This document shows positions 34,393 through 43,464 of a stretch of 64,000 nt of DNA, piece by piece. The position numbers were made by a program, and so were the translations under genes. Below the pieces are notes generated by a model, which was not told where the DNA came from, made no database searches, and saw only the letters and a list, made by a program, of their open reading frames with translations. Source of the DNA: JAGWAJ01 sp965215155 (GTDB taxonomy: Bacteria > Acidobacteriota > Vicinamibacteria > Vicinamibacterales > UBA8438); the NCBI GenBank assembly GCA_965215155.1, contig CBDCCY010000001.1, positions 1,550,001 through 1,614,000 of the forward strand, in the 5' to 3' direction. Within the stretch, counting starts at the first letter, position 1. Each line of letters begins with the position of its first letter.

Positions 34393-35895
34393 TCACGGCG
34401 AAGCGCCGCCCGACGCGGCGGGCCGCGACGAGACGGCGCCCAGTTCGCGCAGCAGGGCGGCGGAGCGGTCGCGCCGGATGACGCTGGCGACCTGGTTGAA
34501 CCCCCGCTCCGCGAGGTCGAGCGGCGTCCGGTCGAGCTCGTCCGCAAGGTCGGTTCGCGCGCCGGCCGCGACGAGGTGCCGGATGACGCTGTCCGCGGCC
34601 CGGTAGACGGCGCCGTGGAGCGCGGTCTGGCCGTGGGCGTTGGCGCCGTCGATGTCGACGCCGTGTGCCAGGGCCAACCTGACCGCCTCCAGGATGTCGG
34701 GCTCCGGCCGCTGGATCTGCACGCCCTCGGTGAAGACCACGCCAGCCGCGAGGGTGAGCGCGGTGTTGTTGGCGTACGTAGCCAGCCGTGGATCGGCCCC
34801 GTGCTCGGCCAGGAGTCGCATCGCCTCGTGGTCGGCGAAGCGGGCGGCGACCACGTACGGCGTCGCGCCGCCCGTGTTGACCAGGTTGTCGATAGCGGGG
34901 CGCAGGCCGGCCTGCGCGCGCGCATCCGTCACCCGAGGCTGCGGCTCGGTCCGCGCGTTCGGGTCGGCCCCCGCCTCGAGCAGGAGGCGCATCACCTCGA
35001 GGCTCTCCTCCTCGTGGTTCGAAGCCGCCTCGGAGACCGCGGCCGGCACCTGCGGCCGGCGCTGGGGGGCTCGCGCCGCCACCAGGTCGTGGAGCGCGGT
35101 GTTGCCCTGAGTGTCGCGGGCGATCGGATCGGCGCCCCGGGCGAGCAGCAGGGCGGCCAGCGGATAGTGCCGGTTGGTGATCGCCATCCGGAGGAGGTTC
35201 TGTCCGTTCGGCGCCCGGGCGTCGACGTCCGCGCCCGCTGCGAGCAGCATCCGCGCCGCGTCCCGGGCGTCCTGCCGGACGGCGAACATCAGCGCCGTGA
35301 ACCCGCCGGTGGAAGTGGCGTCGACCGCGGCGCCTCCTTCGAGGAGCACGTTCATGATCGGTACGTGGTTCTCGGCCGCGGCCCACATCAGCGGGGACTG
35401 GCCGCGCCACGTGTCCGCCGCGTCGATGTCGGCGCCGCGCGTGAGGAGCGCGCGCACTGCCGCCGCGGCTCCCGTCCGCGCGCAGGTGAGCAACGGCGCC
35501 TCGCCCGTGGGCCCGAGCCCGGGGTCGGCCCCGGCGTCCAGCAGGACGGTCACGAGGCCGGGGGTCGCGCCGGCGCACGCAAGCCCGAGCGGCGTGGCGC
35601 CGTTCCGGTTGACCGCGTCGGGATTCGCCCCGGCGTCCAGCAACAGCCGGACCAGCTCGGCATCCTCATGGTAGACGGCCCAGTGGAGCGCCGTCGTCCC
35701 GTCGACCGCCTCCGCATCGACGTCGACCGAGCCGGCCAGCAGGCTCGCGATCGCTTCCCGGTCGCCGGCTCTCGCGGCCTCCGGCAGCCGCGCGTCGTTC
35801 TCCGCCGGGGCCGCGAGCGGGATGGCCGCGGGCACGAGACAGAGAACCGTCAGCAAGGTGGCGGCGAAGGCCGCCCCGGATCGTCGCATCTGCAT
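34393..35895 (-). CDS. Secreted ankyrin-repeat protein (copy 3)
   Basis: 500 residues from ATG 35895, which has a GGAG site seven bases upstream; ATG 35910 in frame has none. The signal peptide ends near LAAPAEN. About ten ankyrin repeats (DGTTALHWAVYHEDAELV, NGATPLGLACAGATPGLV, GQSPLMWAAAENHVPIMNVL, GQTALHGAVYRAADSVIRHL) match copy 2 repeat for repeat, and both end with a DRTPLDLAERGFNQVASVI-type cap. First gene of an operon with DUF1592 copy 3. This pairing is a duplicate of the one at 22.8-26.9 kb. Confidence 0.9.
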   Translation of the reverse strand: MQMRRSGAAFAATLLTVLCLVPAAIPLAAPAENDARLPEAARAGDREAIASLLAGSVDVDAEAVDGTTALHWAVYHEDAELVRLLLDAGANPDAVNRNGATPLGLACAGATPGLVTVLLDAGADPGLGPTGEAPLLTCARTGAAAAVRALLTRGADIDAADTWRGQSPLMWAAAENHVPIMNVLLEGGAAVDATSTGGFTALMFAVRQDARDAARMLLAAGADVDARAPNGQNLLRMAITNRHYPLAALLLARGADPIARDTQGNTALHDLVAARAPQRRPQVPAAVSEAASNHEEESLEVMRLLLEAGADPNARTEPQPRVTDARAQAGLRPAIDNLVNTGGATPYVVAARFADHEAMRLLAEHGADPRLATYANNTALTLAAGVVFTEGVQIQRPEPDILEAVRLALAHGVDIDGANAHGQTALHGAVYRAADSVIRHLVAAGARTDLADELDRTPLDLAERGFNQVASVIRRDRSAALLRELGAVSSRPAASGGASP

Positions 35896-36028
35896 CGATC
35901 GACTCCGCATGGGGTTGCCGGTTGCCCCGTCGCGGCCGAGACCTTCCGTTCAGCCTGCGGGGAGGCCGGATCCGTGGCGGCCCCGCGGTTCCGCGTGGAC
36001 TGCCGCCCGGCCTGCGACAACGCCTGGA

Positions 36029-36058
36029 ACGAGGCCGGACCAGGTGGCCCGGCCTCGT
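36029..36058 (-). terminator. Hairpin after the haem/carboxypeptidase-like gene
   Basis: A perfect 10-bp stem, ACGAGGCCGG at 36029-36038 and CCGGCCTCGT at 36049-36058, with a 10-base loop. It follows the minus-strand gene ending at 36097 by about 39 bases. No clear T tract, so termination could depend on Rho. Confidence 0.5.
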
Positions 36059-36096
36059 GGTTCCGCGGTGCGCATACCCGAGGACGACCGGCGCCC

Positions 36097-38250
36097 CTAC
36101 GGCGCCAGGGGATGCGGGCGGACCTGGAAGCGGACGATCTCGCTGGTCATCCCCTTGCCGCCCTCGTTGTGCCAGTTCGCGATGGTGTCGTTGCTGGCCC
36201 AGACGCCGCGCCCCTTCCAGCCGGCGTCCGGATCGTCGATGCGTCCGTCGAGTCCGCGCGTGTAGAACCCGAGCGGGTAGGGGACGCGCAGCGTCAGCAT
36301 CTCGCCGGTCTCCGGCAGCAGCGCGATCAACGAGTCGGACGTGGTGCCGTTGACGAGCGGGACGTTGGCCCCGAGCCCGAGCGTGTCGAACTGATCGACC
36401 CACATGTAGTAGTGGAAGTCGGCGCTGCCCGCGGCGGACACACCGGCCATCTGCGGGCCGGGGGTCGGATAGAGCGTCCATCCCTCGGGGCAGTGCTGGC
36501 CGGTGGCGTCCGGCCCCTTCAACACCGAGCACTGGTTCCGGTCGAAGCTCGCGAGGTGACCGCTGCCCCCGAGCGCGGTCCAGATGACGCCGTTGCGGTC
36601 GACGTCGATCCCGCGCGGTCCGTGCCCCCACTGCTCGGGGGGCACGGCGTCGGTCTCGAACGGCGGTTCGTAGACCTCGGCCAGGCATGTCTCGGGATCG
36701 AGGCGGACGAGCTGGCCGGGGACGGGGTTCGGATACGGCCGGGCCACCCAGACCGAGCCGTCCACCGGGTTCGGGATGATGCCGTAGGCGAAGCCGTTGA
36801 TGCGGGTGTCCTTCGCCGGGTCGGGCGCCTCACCCGGCTCGACGTAGGCGCCGGCCCGCCCGTCGCCGTTGGTGTCGAGGATGGTCGGGCACCAGCCCTG
36901 CGAGGCCTGCTCGTTGGCCGTCTCGTCGTAGAGGCGGGTGTTGATCCAGCCGACGACGTTGCTGTCGCCGCTGATCCAGAGCGTGTCGTCGGCGTCCTCG
37001 GCGAACTGCAGGTGGTGCGTGTCGAAGCAGGTGTCGATGAGGACGAACTCCTCCTGCTCCGGGTCGTAGTAGGACATCTGCCGCCCCGCGCGCTGGAGCG
37101 GGAACCGCTGCACGGACGGGTGATCGGACTCCTGGCACCACGACGGGTTCTCGCGCGGCCGGATGGTCGACGTCATCCAGACGCGGCCGCGGGCGTCCAT
37201 CATCGGGTTGTGCGGGTTGGCGGGACCGGTCCGCTCGACCACCTCGTCGCCCCAGTAGGGCGACGGCACGGGGGCCACCGTCGGCGCTCCGTAACCCGTT
37301 CCGCGCCGATCCATCGGGGTGCGGGTGGGAATGTCGAGCTCGAACGCCAGGTGCCGGACGGGATCGGCGACGGCGAGCTTGCCCAGCATGTCGACGCCGT
37401 AGACCGGTCCGTTGGCGTTGACGGTCGGGTTCCGCTTGTCGGTGGTGATCTCGTCGTGAATGAAGCCGCGCTCGCTCGACCAGCCCCACTGCGTCAGCAC
37501 CACGTTGCGCTCGGCGCCCGCCGGCCGCGGCGGCGTCGGCGGCACCGCACCGTCCATGATCCGGTCCGTCCAGCTCGCGAACGCCTGCAGCGATCGTTCC
37601 CGGCCCATGCGGTCGATGCCGGCGTTCATGCCGGCCCCGGTGGCGCCGATCAGCACGCGCTGCTCCCAGGCGTGCAGCGTCGAGTCGTAGTCGTCGAGGT
37701 TCGGCACCTCGCGCGTCGCCAGGTTGCCCATCTGGTGGCAGAGCTGGCAGCCGTCCTTCAGGCGGTCCACCCACTCGGCCTGGTTGCGCATCTGGCGGCT
37801 GATGCCGTTGCCGCGCGGGCCGGTGCCGGGGAACTCGCCGGCGTCCGGAACCTCCAGCAGGGCGTACCAGTAGTTGGCGGGGTAGATGGCGGCGGCGTCG
37901 CGCGGGTCGGCAGCGACGAGCGGGGACAGCTCGACCTCGTCGCCCGGCCGCGCGCCGACCGGCGTCGAGTCGATCAGGCCGTAGCCGCGGGACCACACCT
38001 CGTAGGCGGCGTCCGGCAGATCCGGCACGAGGAACCGGCCGTCGTCGCCGGTGACGACGATCTTCCGGTTCACGGTCTCCAGGTCGGAGGTGGCGGCGAT
38101 CACCCAGACGCCGGCCTCGGGTCCGGCTTCGCTGCGGACGATGCCGCGGATCACGCCGTCGTCGCCGGCCGCCGGCAGCGTCGCGCCGCTCGACCACAGC
38201 ACCCCGGCCGCCGCGACGAGCGCCGCGCCGGAGAGCCATGTCCGCCGCAT
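36097..38250 (-). CDS. Secreted haem protein with carboxypeptidase-regulatory and propeller-like domains
   Basis: 717 residues from ATG 38250 (GAGGAG upstream). Signal peptide to about residue 28, then a carboxypeptidase-regulatory-like beta domain (GVIRGIVRSEAG, GDDGRFLVPDLPDAAYEV), one haem motif CQLCH at residues 168-172, and a long C-terminal part with repeated strands such as PHNPMMDARGRVWMTSTIR, DDTLWISGD and NGVIWTALGG, resembling a Vgb/SMP-30-type propeller. It looks like a periplasmic redox enzyme or sensor of lactone-like or polymer substrates; exact role unknown. It is divergent from the copper-monooxygenase-like gene, 112 bases between starts. Confidence 0.75.
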   Translation of the reverse strand: MRRTWLSGAALVAAAGVLWSSGATLPAAGDDGVIRGIVRSEAGPEAGVWVIAATSDLETVNRKIVVTGDDGRFLVPDLPDAAYEVWSRGYGLIDSTPVGARPGDEVELSPLVAADPRDAAAIYPANYWYALLEVPDAGEFPGTGPRGNGISRQMRNQAEWVDRLKDGCQLCHQMGNLATREVPNLDDYDSTLHAWEQRVLIGATGAGMNAGIDRMGRERSLQAFASWTDRIMDGAVPPTPPRPAGAERNVVLTQWGWSSERGFIHDEITTDKRNPTVNANGPVYGVDMLGKLAVADPVRHLAFELDIPTRTPMDRRGTGYGAPTVAPVPSPYWGDEVVERTGPANPHNPMMDARGRVWMTSTIRPRENPSWCQESDHPSVQRFPLQRAGRQMSYYDPEQEEFVLIDTCFDTHHLQFAEDADDTLWISGDSNVVGWINTRLYDETANEQASQGWCPTILDTNGDGRAGAYVEPGEAPDPAKDTRINGFAYGIIPNPVDGSVWVARPYPNPVPGQLVRLDPETCLAEVYEPPFETDAVPPEQWGHGPRGIDVDRNGVIWTALGGSGHLASFDRNQCSVLKGPDATGQHCPEGWTLYPTPGPQMAGVSAAGSADFHYYMWVDQFDTLGLGANVPLVNGTTSDSLIALLPETGEMLTLRVPYPLGFYTRGLDGRIDDPDAGWKGRGVWASNDTIANWHNEGGKGMTSEIVRFQVRPHPLAP

Positions 38251-38362
38251 GATCGTGCTCCTCACTGTCGCCTCCCGTCTGCCCCCCGCGTCCCTTGCCC
38301 CCGGGCGATGCCGCGCGGAGGAGGACCCCGCCGGATCGCTGATGCCTGTGGAGGTGTATAAC

Positions 38363-40576
38363 ATGGATCGGCTGCGTGGCGAGCGAGCAGGCGACATGAC
38401 GGCGAAATTGATTCGCGGCGCGCAGGTCCTGGCCTTGGCCGGGGGGCTGGCCGCTCCCCCGGCGGCCGCGGCATCCGTCCAGGGACCGGTCACTTTCACC
38501 GAGCATGTAGCGCCGATCTTCGCGGCGCATTGCGTCGCCTGCCACCGTCCGGGCGGGATCGGCCCGTTCAGCCTGCTCGACTACGAGGCCGCACGCGCGC
38601 GGGCGGCGCAGATCGCCGCGGCGACCGGTGGCCGCGTGATGCCTCCCTGGAAGCCGGTGGCGCCTCCCGGGGCGTTCCAGGGTGAGCGGCGATTGAGCGA
38701 CGCCGACATCGGCGTGATCGGCCGCTGGGCAGCCGCGGGCGCGCCGCAGGGTCCTCCTCCGGACGTGCGCCCCTCGGCGCCCGACGCGACGGCCTGGCAG
38801 CTCGGCCCGCCGGATCTCGTCGTTCCGATGCCCGAGCCGTACGTCCTCCCGGCCGGCGAGGCGGACGTCTACCGGAAGTTCGTCCTGCCGGTTCCGACGG
38901 AGGAGGAACGCTGGGTCCGCGCGGTGGAGATCCGGCCCGGCCCCACGAGTCCCATTCACCACGCGACGATCCGCATCGATACGACCGGCCGGGCGCGCGG
39001 CCGCGACGCGGAGGACCCGCTTCCCGGCTACTCCGGCTTCATGGTCGAGACGGCCCGGTTCCCGCCCGGCCACGTCCTCGGGTGGGCCCCCGGCCGGACG
39101 CTGACCGAGCAGGGGGACGATCTCTCGTGGGCCCTCGCTCCCGGCTCCGATTTCGTGCTGCAGCTCCACATGCTGCCCGGGACGGTTCCCGTCCCGGTGC
39201 AGCCGGAGGTGGGGTTGTACTTCGCCGACGCGCCGGCGACCGTCGAGCCGGTGTCCGTGATCCTCCAGTCGATGACGATCGACATCCCGGCCGGCGAGCG
39301 GGCCCACGTCGTGCGGGACGCTTTCCGCCTGCCCGTGGCGCTCGACCTGCTGGCCATCTATCCCCACGCCCACTACCTCGGCCGGGAGGTGCGGGCGACG
39401 GCGACCCTGCCGGACGGCACCGAGCGCACCCTGCTGCGCATCGACGACTGGGACTTCAACTGGCAGGACGAGTACCGCTACCGGACGCCGATCCGCCTGC
39501 CGGCGGCGACGCGCGTCGAGCTGCACTACGTCTACGACAACTCGGCCGCCAATCCGCGGAACCCGAACAATCCTCCGCGGCGCGTCGTCTTCGGCCCGCA
39601 GTCGAGCGACGAGATGGCGCAACTGCTGCTCCAGGTGGTCCCCGACGGCCCGGAGGACCGGGAGACGCTGACCAGCGCGCTGCGCCTGAAGTCCGCTCGG
39701 GACGAGATCCTCGGCTACCAGGCGCGGCTGCGGCGCGACCCGGAGGACCATGAGAGCCGGACCGGCCTCGCCGTCCGCTACGTGGAGGTGGGTCAGGTCG
39801 CCCTGGCGGAGCAGGAGTTGCGGGAGGCGATCCGGCTGGCTCCCGACTTTCCCGACGCCCACTACAACCTCGGCAGCGTGCTCCAGGCGCAGGGGTCGGT
39901 CCGGCAGGCGATCGGGGCCTACCGGCGGGCGATCTCGCTGGATCCGACGTACAGCGAGGCGCACAACAACCTGGGGGCGCTCCTCGACACCACCGGCGAC
40001 CGGGAGAACGCCCTCGCACACTACCGGCTGGCGGTCGAGTTCGGTCCGCGAGAGGCGGCGGCGCACTACAACCTGGGGCTGGCCCTGATGGCCCGCCGCC
40101 GGCCGGACGAGCCGGTCACCGCCGCGGTCGAGTCGTTCCGGCGGGCGGTGGCGCTCGATCCGACGTACGCGGTGGCGCGCGCCAGCCTCGGGGCGGCCCT
40201 GCTGGTCGAGGGAGATCCGGAGGAGGCCATCGCCGAGTACGAGCGGGCGATTGCCCTCGATCCGACCTCGCCGCGCGTGCTGGTCGAGCTGGCCTGGCTG
40301 CGCGCGACGGCGCCGGAACAGGATCTGCGAGATGTCGGGCGGGCGATCACGCTGGCCGAGCGCGCACGGTCGCTCTACGGAGCCACGCATCCCGTCGTGC
40401 TCGATACGCTCGCGGCGGCGTACGCGGCGGACGGCCGGTTCGACGAGGCGATAGCCCTGGCCCGGGAGGCGGTGGCCCGCTCGGGCGAGACGGCAGGCTT
40501 CGAGTCGCGCACCGCGGCCATCAACGAGCGGCTCGGCTACTACCTCGCGCACCGGCCCTACCGCATGACACGTTGA
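38363..40576 (+). CDS. Cytochrome c / copper monooxygenase-like / TPR fusion
   Basis: About 737 residues. ATG 38363 has GGAGG eight bases upstream; ATG 38396 is an alternative that would shorten the n-region. A signal peptide is followed by a cytochrome c motif (HCVACHRPGGIGPF) and a GGRVMPPWKP sequence. The middle resembles the type II ascorbate-dependent copper monooxygenase fold (PHM/DBM): PIHHATIRID (paired His), VLQLHMLPG and YPHAHYLGREV (HxH). The C-terminal ~280 residues are TPR repeats (AHYNLGSVLQAQG, AHNNLGALLDTTG, YEAAHYNLGLALMARR-like). A periplasmic oxidase with protein-binding scaffold is inferred. Missing copper ligands could not be excluded without alignment. Confidence 0.8.
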   Translation: MDRLRGERAGDMTAKLIRGAQVLALAGGLAAPPAAAASVQGPVTFTEHVAPIFAAHCVACHRPGGIGPFSLLDYEAARARAAQIAAATGGRVMPPWKPVAPPGAFQGERRLSDADIGVIGRWAAAGAPQGPPPDVRPSAPDATAWQLGPPDLVVPMPEPYVLPAGEADVYRKFVLPVPTEEERWVRAVEIRPGPTSPIHHATIRIDTTGRARGRDAEDPLPGYSGFMVETARFPPGHVLGWAPGRTLTEQGDDLSWALAPGSDFVLQLHMLPGTVPVPVQPEVGLYFADAPATVEPVSVILQSMTIDIPAGERAHVVRDAFRLPVALDLLAIYPHAHYLGREVRATATLPDGTERTLLRIDDWDFNWQDEYRYRTPIRLPAATRVELHYVYDNSAANPRNPNNPPRRVVFGPQSSDEMAQLLLQVVPDGPEDRETLTSALRLKSARDEILGYQARLRRDPEDHESRTGLAVRYVEVGQVALAEQELREAIRLAPDFPDAHYNLGSVLQAQGSVRQAIGAYRRAISLDPTYSEAHNNLGALLDTTGDRENALAHYRLAVEFGPREAAAHYNLGLALMARRRPDEPVTAAVESFRRAVALDPTYAVARASLGAALLVEGDPEEAIAEYERAIALDPTSPRVLVELAWLRATAPEQDLRDVGRAITLAERARSLYGATHPVVLDTLAAAYAADGRFDEAIALAREAVARSGETAGFESRTAAINERLGYYLAHRPYRMTR

Positions 40577-40611
40577 GCGCGGGGCGGGCAGGATCTTCGG
40601 AGGGGGCAGCC

Positions 40612-42582
40612 ATGGGACGTTCAGTCATCGCCCGGTTCGGCCTCGCGACCCTGGTGGGGTCGACGCTCGTCATGCCGGCGGTCGCCTCGGCGCAGCCGCC
40701 GGAGGGACAACTGACCTTCCGGAGCGGCGTCGACGTGATCGAGATCGATGTCAACGTCGTCGACGGGGACGGCATTCCGATTACCGACCTCGACCCTTCG
40801 GAGTTCCGCGTTCGCCTCGACGGCGAGGACCGGCGCGTCATGCAGGCGCAGTACGTGTCCCTGCGGCCTGAGCCGCCGGCGGCGGCGGCCGTGCCGCGGT
40901 CGCGGGACCTGCTCTACACCTCCAACGCGGACCAGCAGCGCGGGCGGTTGATCGTCATCGCGGTCGACGAGGAGAACATCCTGACCGGCGAGGGGCGGCA
41001 CCTGATGCGCGCCGCGGCCGAGTTCGTCGACGGGTTGAGTCCTTCCGACCAGGTGGCGCTGCTCTCGGTGCCGCAGCCGGGCATCTACATCGACTTCACC
41101 ACCGACCACGATCGCGTGCGTAGCGAGACGGCCCGCATGGCGGGACTCGGCGAGCCCTCGCGGCGCGCCCTGAACATCGGGCTCCACGAGGCGTTCCGCA
41201 TCGCGGTCTACGCCGACCGCGACCTCGAGGAAGAGGTGATCGACCGAGTCTGCGAAGAGAGCCCCGCCTGTGCGTTCCAGGTCCGCAACGAGAGCATGCA
41301 GATCGTGCAGGAGGTGAAGTTCCACGCCACCAACGCCCGCCGCGGCATCGAGGACATCCTGCGCGCGCTGCGCGACGTCGAGGGGCCGAAGCACGTGATC
41401 TGGGTGTCCGGCGGGCTCGTCATCGACCAGAACGCGGCCCTGCTTCGCCAGATCGAGGACCTGGCCGCTGCCTCCCGCACGACGCTCTTCGTGCTGATGG
41501 TGGATGAGCCCCTCACCGACCTGAGCCAGGCGCTCCCCGCGCCGACGCCGCGCCAGGACCGCTACATGCGGGAGCGTGGCCTGTCCGCCGCCGCCGCCGT
41601 GGCCCGGGGGGAGCTCTTCCGCGTCACCGCGAACCCGCGCCGCATCTTCGAGCGGCTCGAGGCGCAGATCTCGGGCTACTACCTGCTGGGCGTCGAGGTC
41701 GGTCCTGAGGATCGGGACGAGGATCGGCGCCGCATTCGGGTGTCGGTGGAGCGCGACGGAGCGCGGGTGCGGGCGCGGCGCGAGGTGCGCTTCGTCGAGG
41801 AGCCGGAGGAGGAGCGGAGCATCGACGAGCGGTTGCTGGCGATGCTTCGCTCGCCGGTTGCCACTACCGAGCTCCCGCTGCGGGTCGCCACCTACGCGTT
41901 CCCCGACCCCGATGACGGTCTGGTCCGGGTGTCGGTGGCCGCCGAGGTCGGGAGCGACGTGAACTACGTGGCGGATGTGACCCTCGGCTTCGCGCTGCGC
42001 GATCCGGACGGCAGGGTGGTCCTGACCGGCCGGCGGCGGGTGTCGGCCACCCCCTCCGAGCGCCCGGGGGGCATCGGCTACGAGTACACGCTGCCGATCA
42101 CCGTGCCCCGCGGGCGATACTCGCTCCGGGTGGCGGCCATCGACGGCTTCGGGCGTCGGGGCAGCGTCGACCACCTGCTCCTGGCCGGACAGGCTTCGGA
42201 CGTGCCGCTCGCCTTCGGACCGCTGCAGGTGGCCGATCAGCGGCCGTCCCCCGACAACCTGCTCGCGGTCGTCGAGCCCGAGGTGTCGAGCGGACGCGTC
42301 ATTGCGTCGATGGAGGTGTACGCCGAGTCCTCGTGGGCTTTCGACCGCACGAGCGTGCATGTGGACGTCGCCGGCGACGAGACAGGCCCCGCCCGCGCCT
42401 ACGCCACTGCGGCCCTCCTCGGCACCGACGACACGCCGTGGCGCTCGGCGGCGGCCGACCTGGCGGTGGGCCATCTCCCGCCGGGGCAGTATGTCGCCCG
42501 AGTGCGGGTGCTCCGCGACGCCGACGAGGTGGCGCGGATGCACCGGCCGTTCCGGATCACCGCGGCCCGACAGGCGCCCTGA
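40612..42582 (+). CDS. Acidobacterial VWFA-related secreted protein
   Basis: 656 residues from ATG 40612 with a strong GGAGGGGG site. Signal peptide to about residue 28, then an Ig-like N-terminal part (VIEIDVNVVDGDGIPITDL) and the TIGR03436-type VWFA-related domain (RLIVIAVDEENILTGEGR, VALLSVPQPGIYIDFTTDHD, HVIWVSGGLVID). A Cys pair (VCEESPAC) probably forms a disulphide. The second half has beta-domains (YLLGVEVG, GYEYTLPITVPRGRYSLRVA). Such proteins are exported and presumed to bind partners through the metal-site fold. It is 35 bases after the copper-monooxygenase-like gene on the same strand. Confidence 0.85.
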   Translation: MGRSVIARFGLATLVGSTLVMPAVASAQPPEGQLTFRSGVDVIEIDVNVVDGDGIPITDLDPSEFRVRLDGEDRRVMQAQYVSLRPEPPAAAAVPRSRDLLYTSNADQQRGRLIVIAVDEENILTGEGRHLMRAAAEFVDGLSPSDQVALLSVPQPGIYIDFTTDHDRVRSETARMAGLGEPSRRALNIGLHEAFRIAVYADRDLEEEVIDRVCEESPACAFQVRNESMQIVQEVKFHATNARRGIEDILRALRDVEGPKHVIWVSGGLVIDQNAALLRQIEDLAAASRTTLFVLMVDEPLTDLSQALPAPTPRQDRYMRERGLSAAAAVARGELFRVTANPRRIFERLEAQISGYYLLGVEVGPEDRDEDRRRIRVSVERDGARVRARREVRFVEEPEEERSIDERLLAMLRSPVATTELPLRVATYAFPDPDDGLVRVSVAAEVGSDVNYVADVTLGFALRDPDGRVVLTGRRRVSATPSERPGGIGYEYTLPITVPRGRYSLRVAAIDGFGRRGSVDHLLLAGQASDVPLAFGPLQVADQRPSPDNLLAVVEPEVSSGRVIASMEVYAESSWAFDRTSVHVDVAGDETGPARAYATAALLGTDDTPWRSAAADLAVGHLPPGQYVARVRVLRDADEVARMHRPFRITAARQAP

Positions 42583-42750
42583 TTCGGAGCGCGGCCCGCT
42601 CGGCCGGCGCGGTCCCGACCCGCGCCGCGGAGCGGTCTTTCACTCCTGCCGCCTGATGGATACAATGCGGCTGTTTCGTAGCCCCGGGTCGGCCGGGCCG
42701 GTGGAGGTGCCGCGTCGGCGCGGGCTCCGTGATATGTGGGGAGGGCAGCC

Positions 42751-43386
42751 ATGGATCGCTGGATGACGCGGATCGTCTTGCTGGGCTTGGTGGTTGCGGG
42801 CGTCTGTGCGGGGGTGTACGTTGCGGACGCCGAGGCGCAGACCATGGCGCGCGTGCGCGGCGAGGTGACCGACGAATGGGGCAATCCCATCGAGGGCGCG
42901 CAGGTCATCGGACGTCGTGAGGGCGCCGATCCGCGCACGACGAACACGAACGACGACGGGCGCTTCAACCTCACCAATCTCGTGTCGGGCGACTACGTGC
43001 TCGAGTTCCACGCCGCCGGCTACACGCCCACCGGCGTGGCGATGTACCTCGACCAGCGCGACGCCCGCCAGCCGCAGCGGCCGCTCGAGATCGAACTCGT
43101 CGCCGCCCCGGTCGGAAGCCGGTTGCGGGACGACGCCGAGTTCGAGTCGGCGGACGGGCGCCTCAAGCTGGAGCTGAAGGGCGACGGCAAGTTCGAGTTC
43201 GAGGACGCGGACGGCGAGGAAGGCGAGGGGACCTACGGCATCGTCGAGCTCGAGGGCCGGCTCACCGTTCGGGACTACGACGGCGACGACGACAAGTACA
43301 GTCTCGACGCGCCGATCGTCATCACGTTCGCCAACAACCTGTTCCGGGCGCTCACCTGGGACGGCGTCGAGCTGTCGCGGAGGTAG
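42751..43386 (+). CDS. Secreted carboxypeptidase-regulatory-like domain protein
   Basis: 211 residues from ATG 42751. A signal peptide ends near AEAQ (residue 30). A carboxypeptidase-regulatory-like domain (PF13620) follows: GEVTDEWGNPIEGAQVIG, NDDGRFNLTNLVSGDYVLEF and GYTPTGV. The acidic C-terminus (FEFEDADGEEGEGTYG) forms a second small beta domain. Its ribosome site and leader (GGGGAGGGCAGCCATGG) resemble that of the preceding VWFA gene, hinting at shared translation control. The following TPR gene begins immediately after. Confidence 0.8.
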   Translation: MDRWMTRIVLLGLVVAGVCAGVYVADAEAQTMARVRGEVTDEWGNPIEGAQVIGRREGADPRTTNTNDDGRFNLTNLVSGDYVLEFHAAGYTPTGVAMYLDQRDARQPQRPLEIELVAAPVGSRLRDDAEFESADGRLKLELKGDGKFEFEDADGEEGEGTYGIVELEGRLTVRDYDGDDDKYSLDAPIVITFANNLFRALTWDGVELSRR

Positions 43387-43464
43387 GTGCCCGGACCCCG
43401 CCTCGGGGCGCCGATCCGAAGCCGGACCGCGGAAGACGCCGGCGGCACGCGGGGACGGGGCGTG

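Noticed and set aside
36029..36058. The hairpin as a candidate repressor operator for the ankyrin gene
   Set aside because: It lies nearer the end of the upstream gene and is perfectly stem-forming, so an mRNA terminator role is simpler.
36830..40552. A 1240-codon minus-strand open frame spanning two genes
   Set aside because: Antisense to the copper-monooxygenase-like gene; only its lower part coincides in another frame with the real haem protein.
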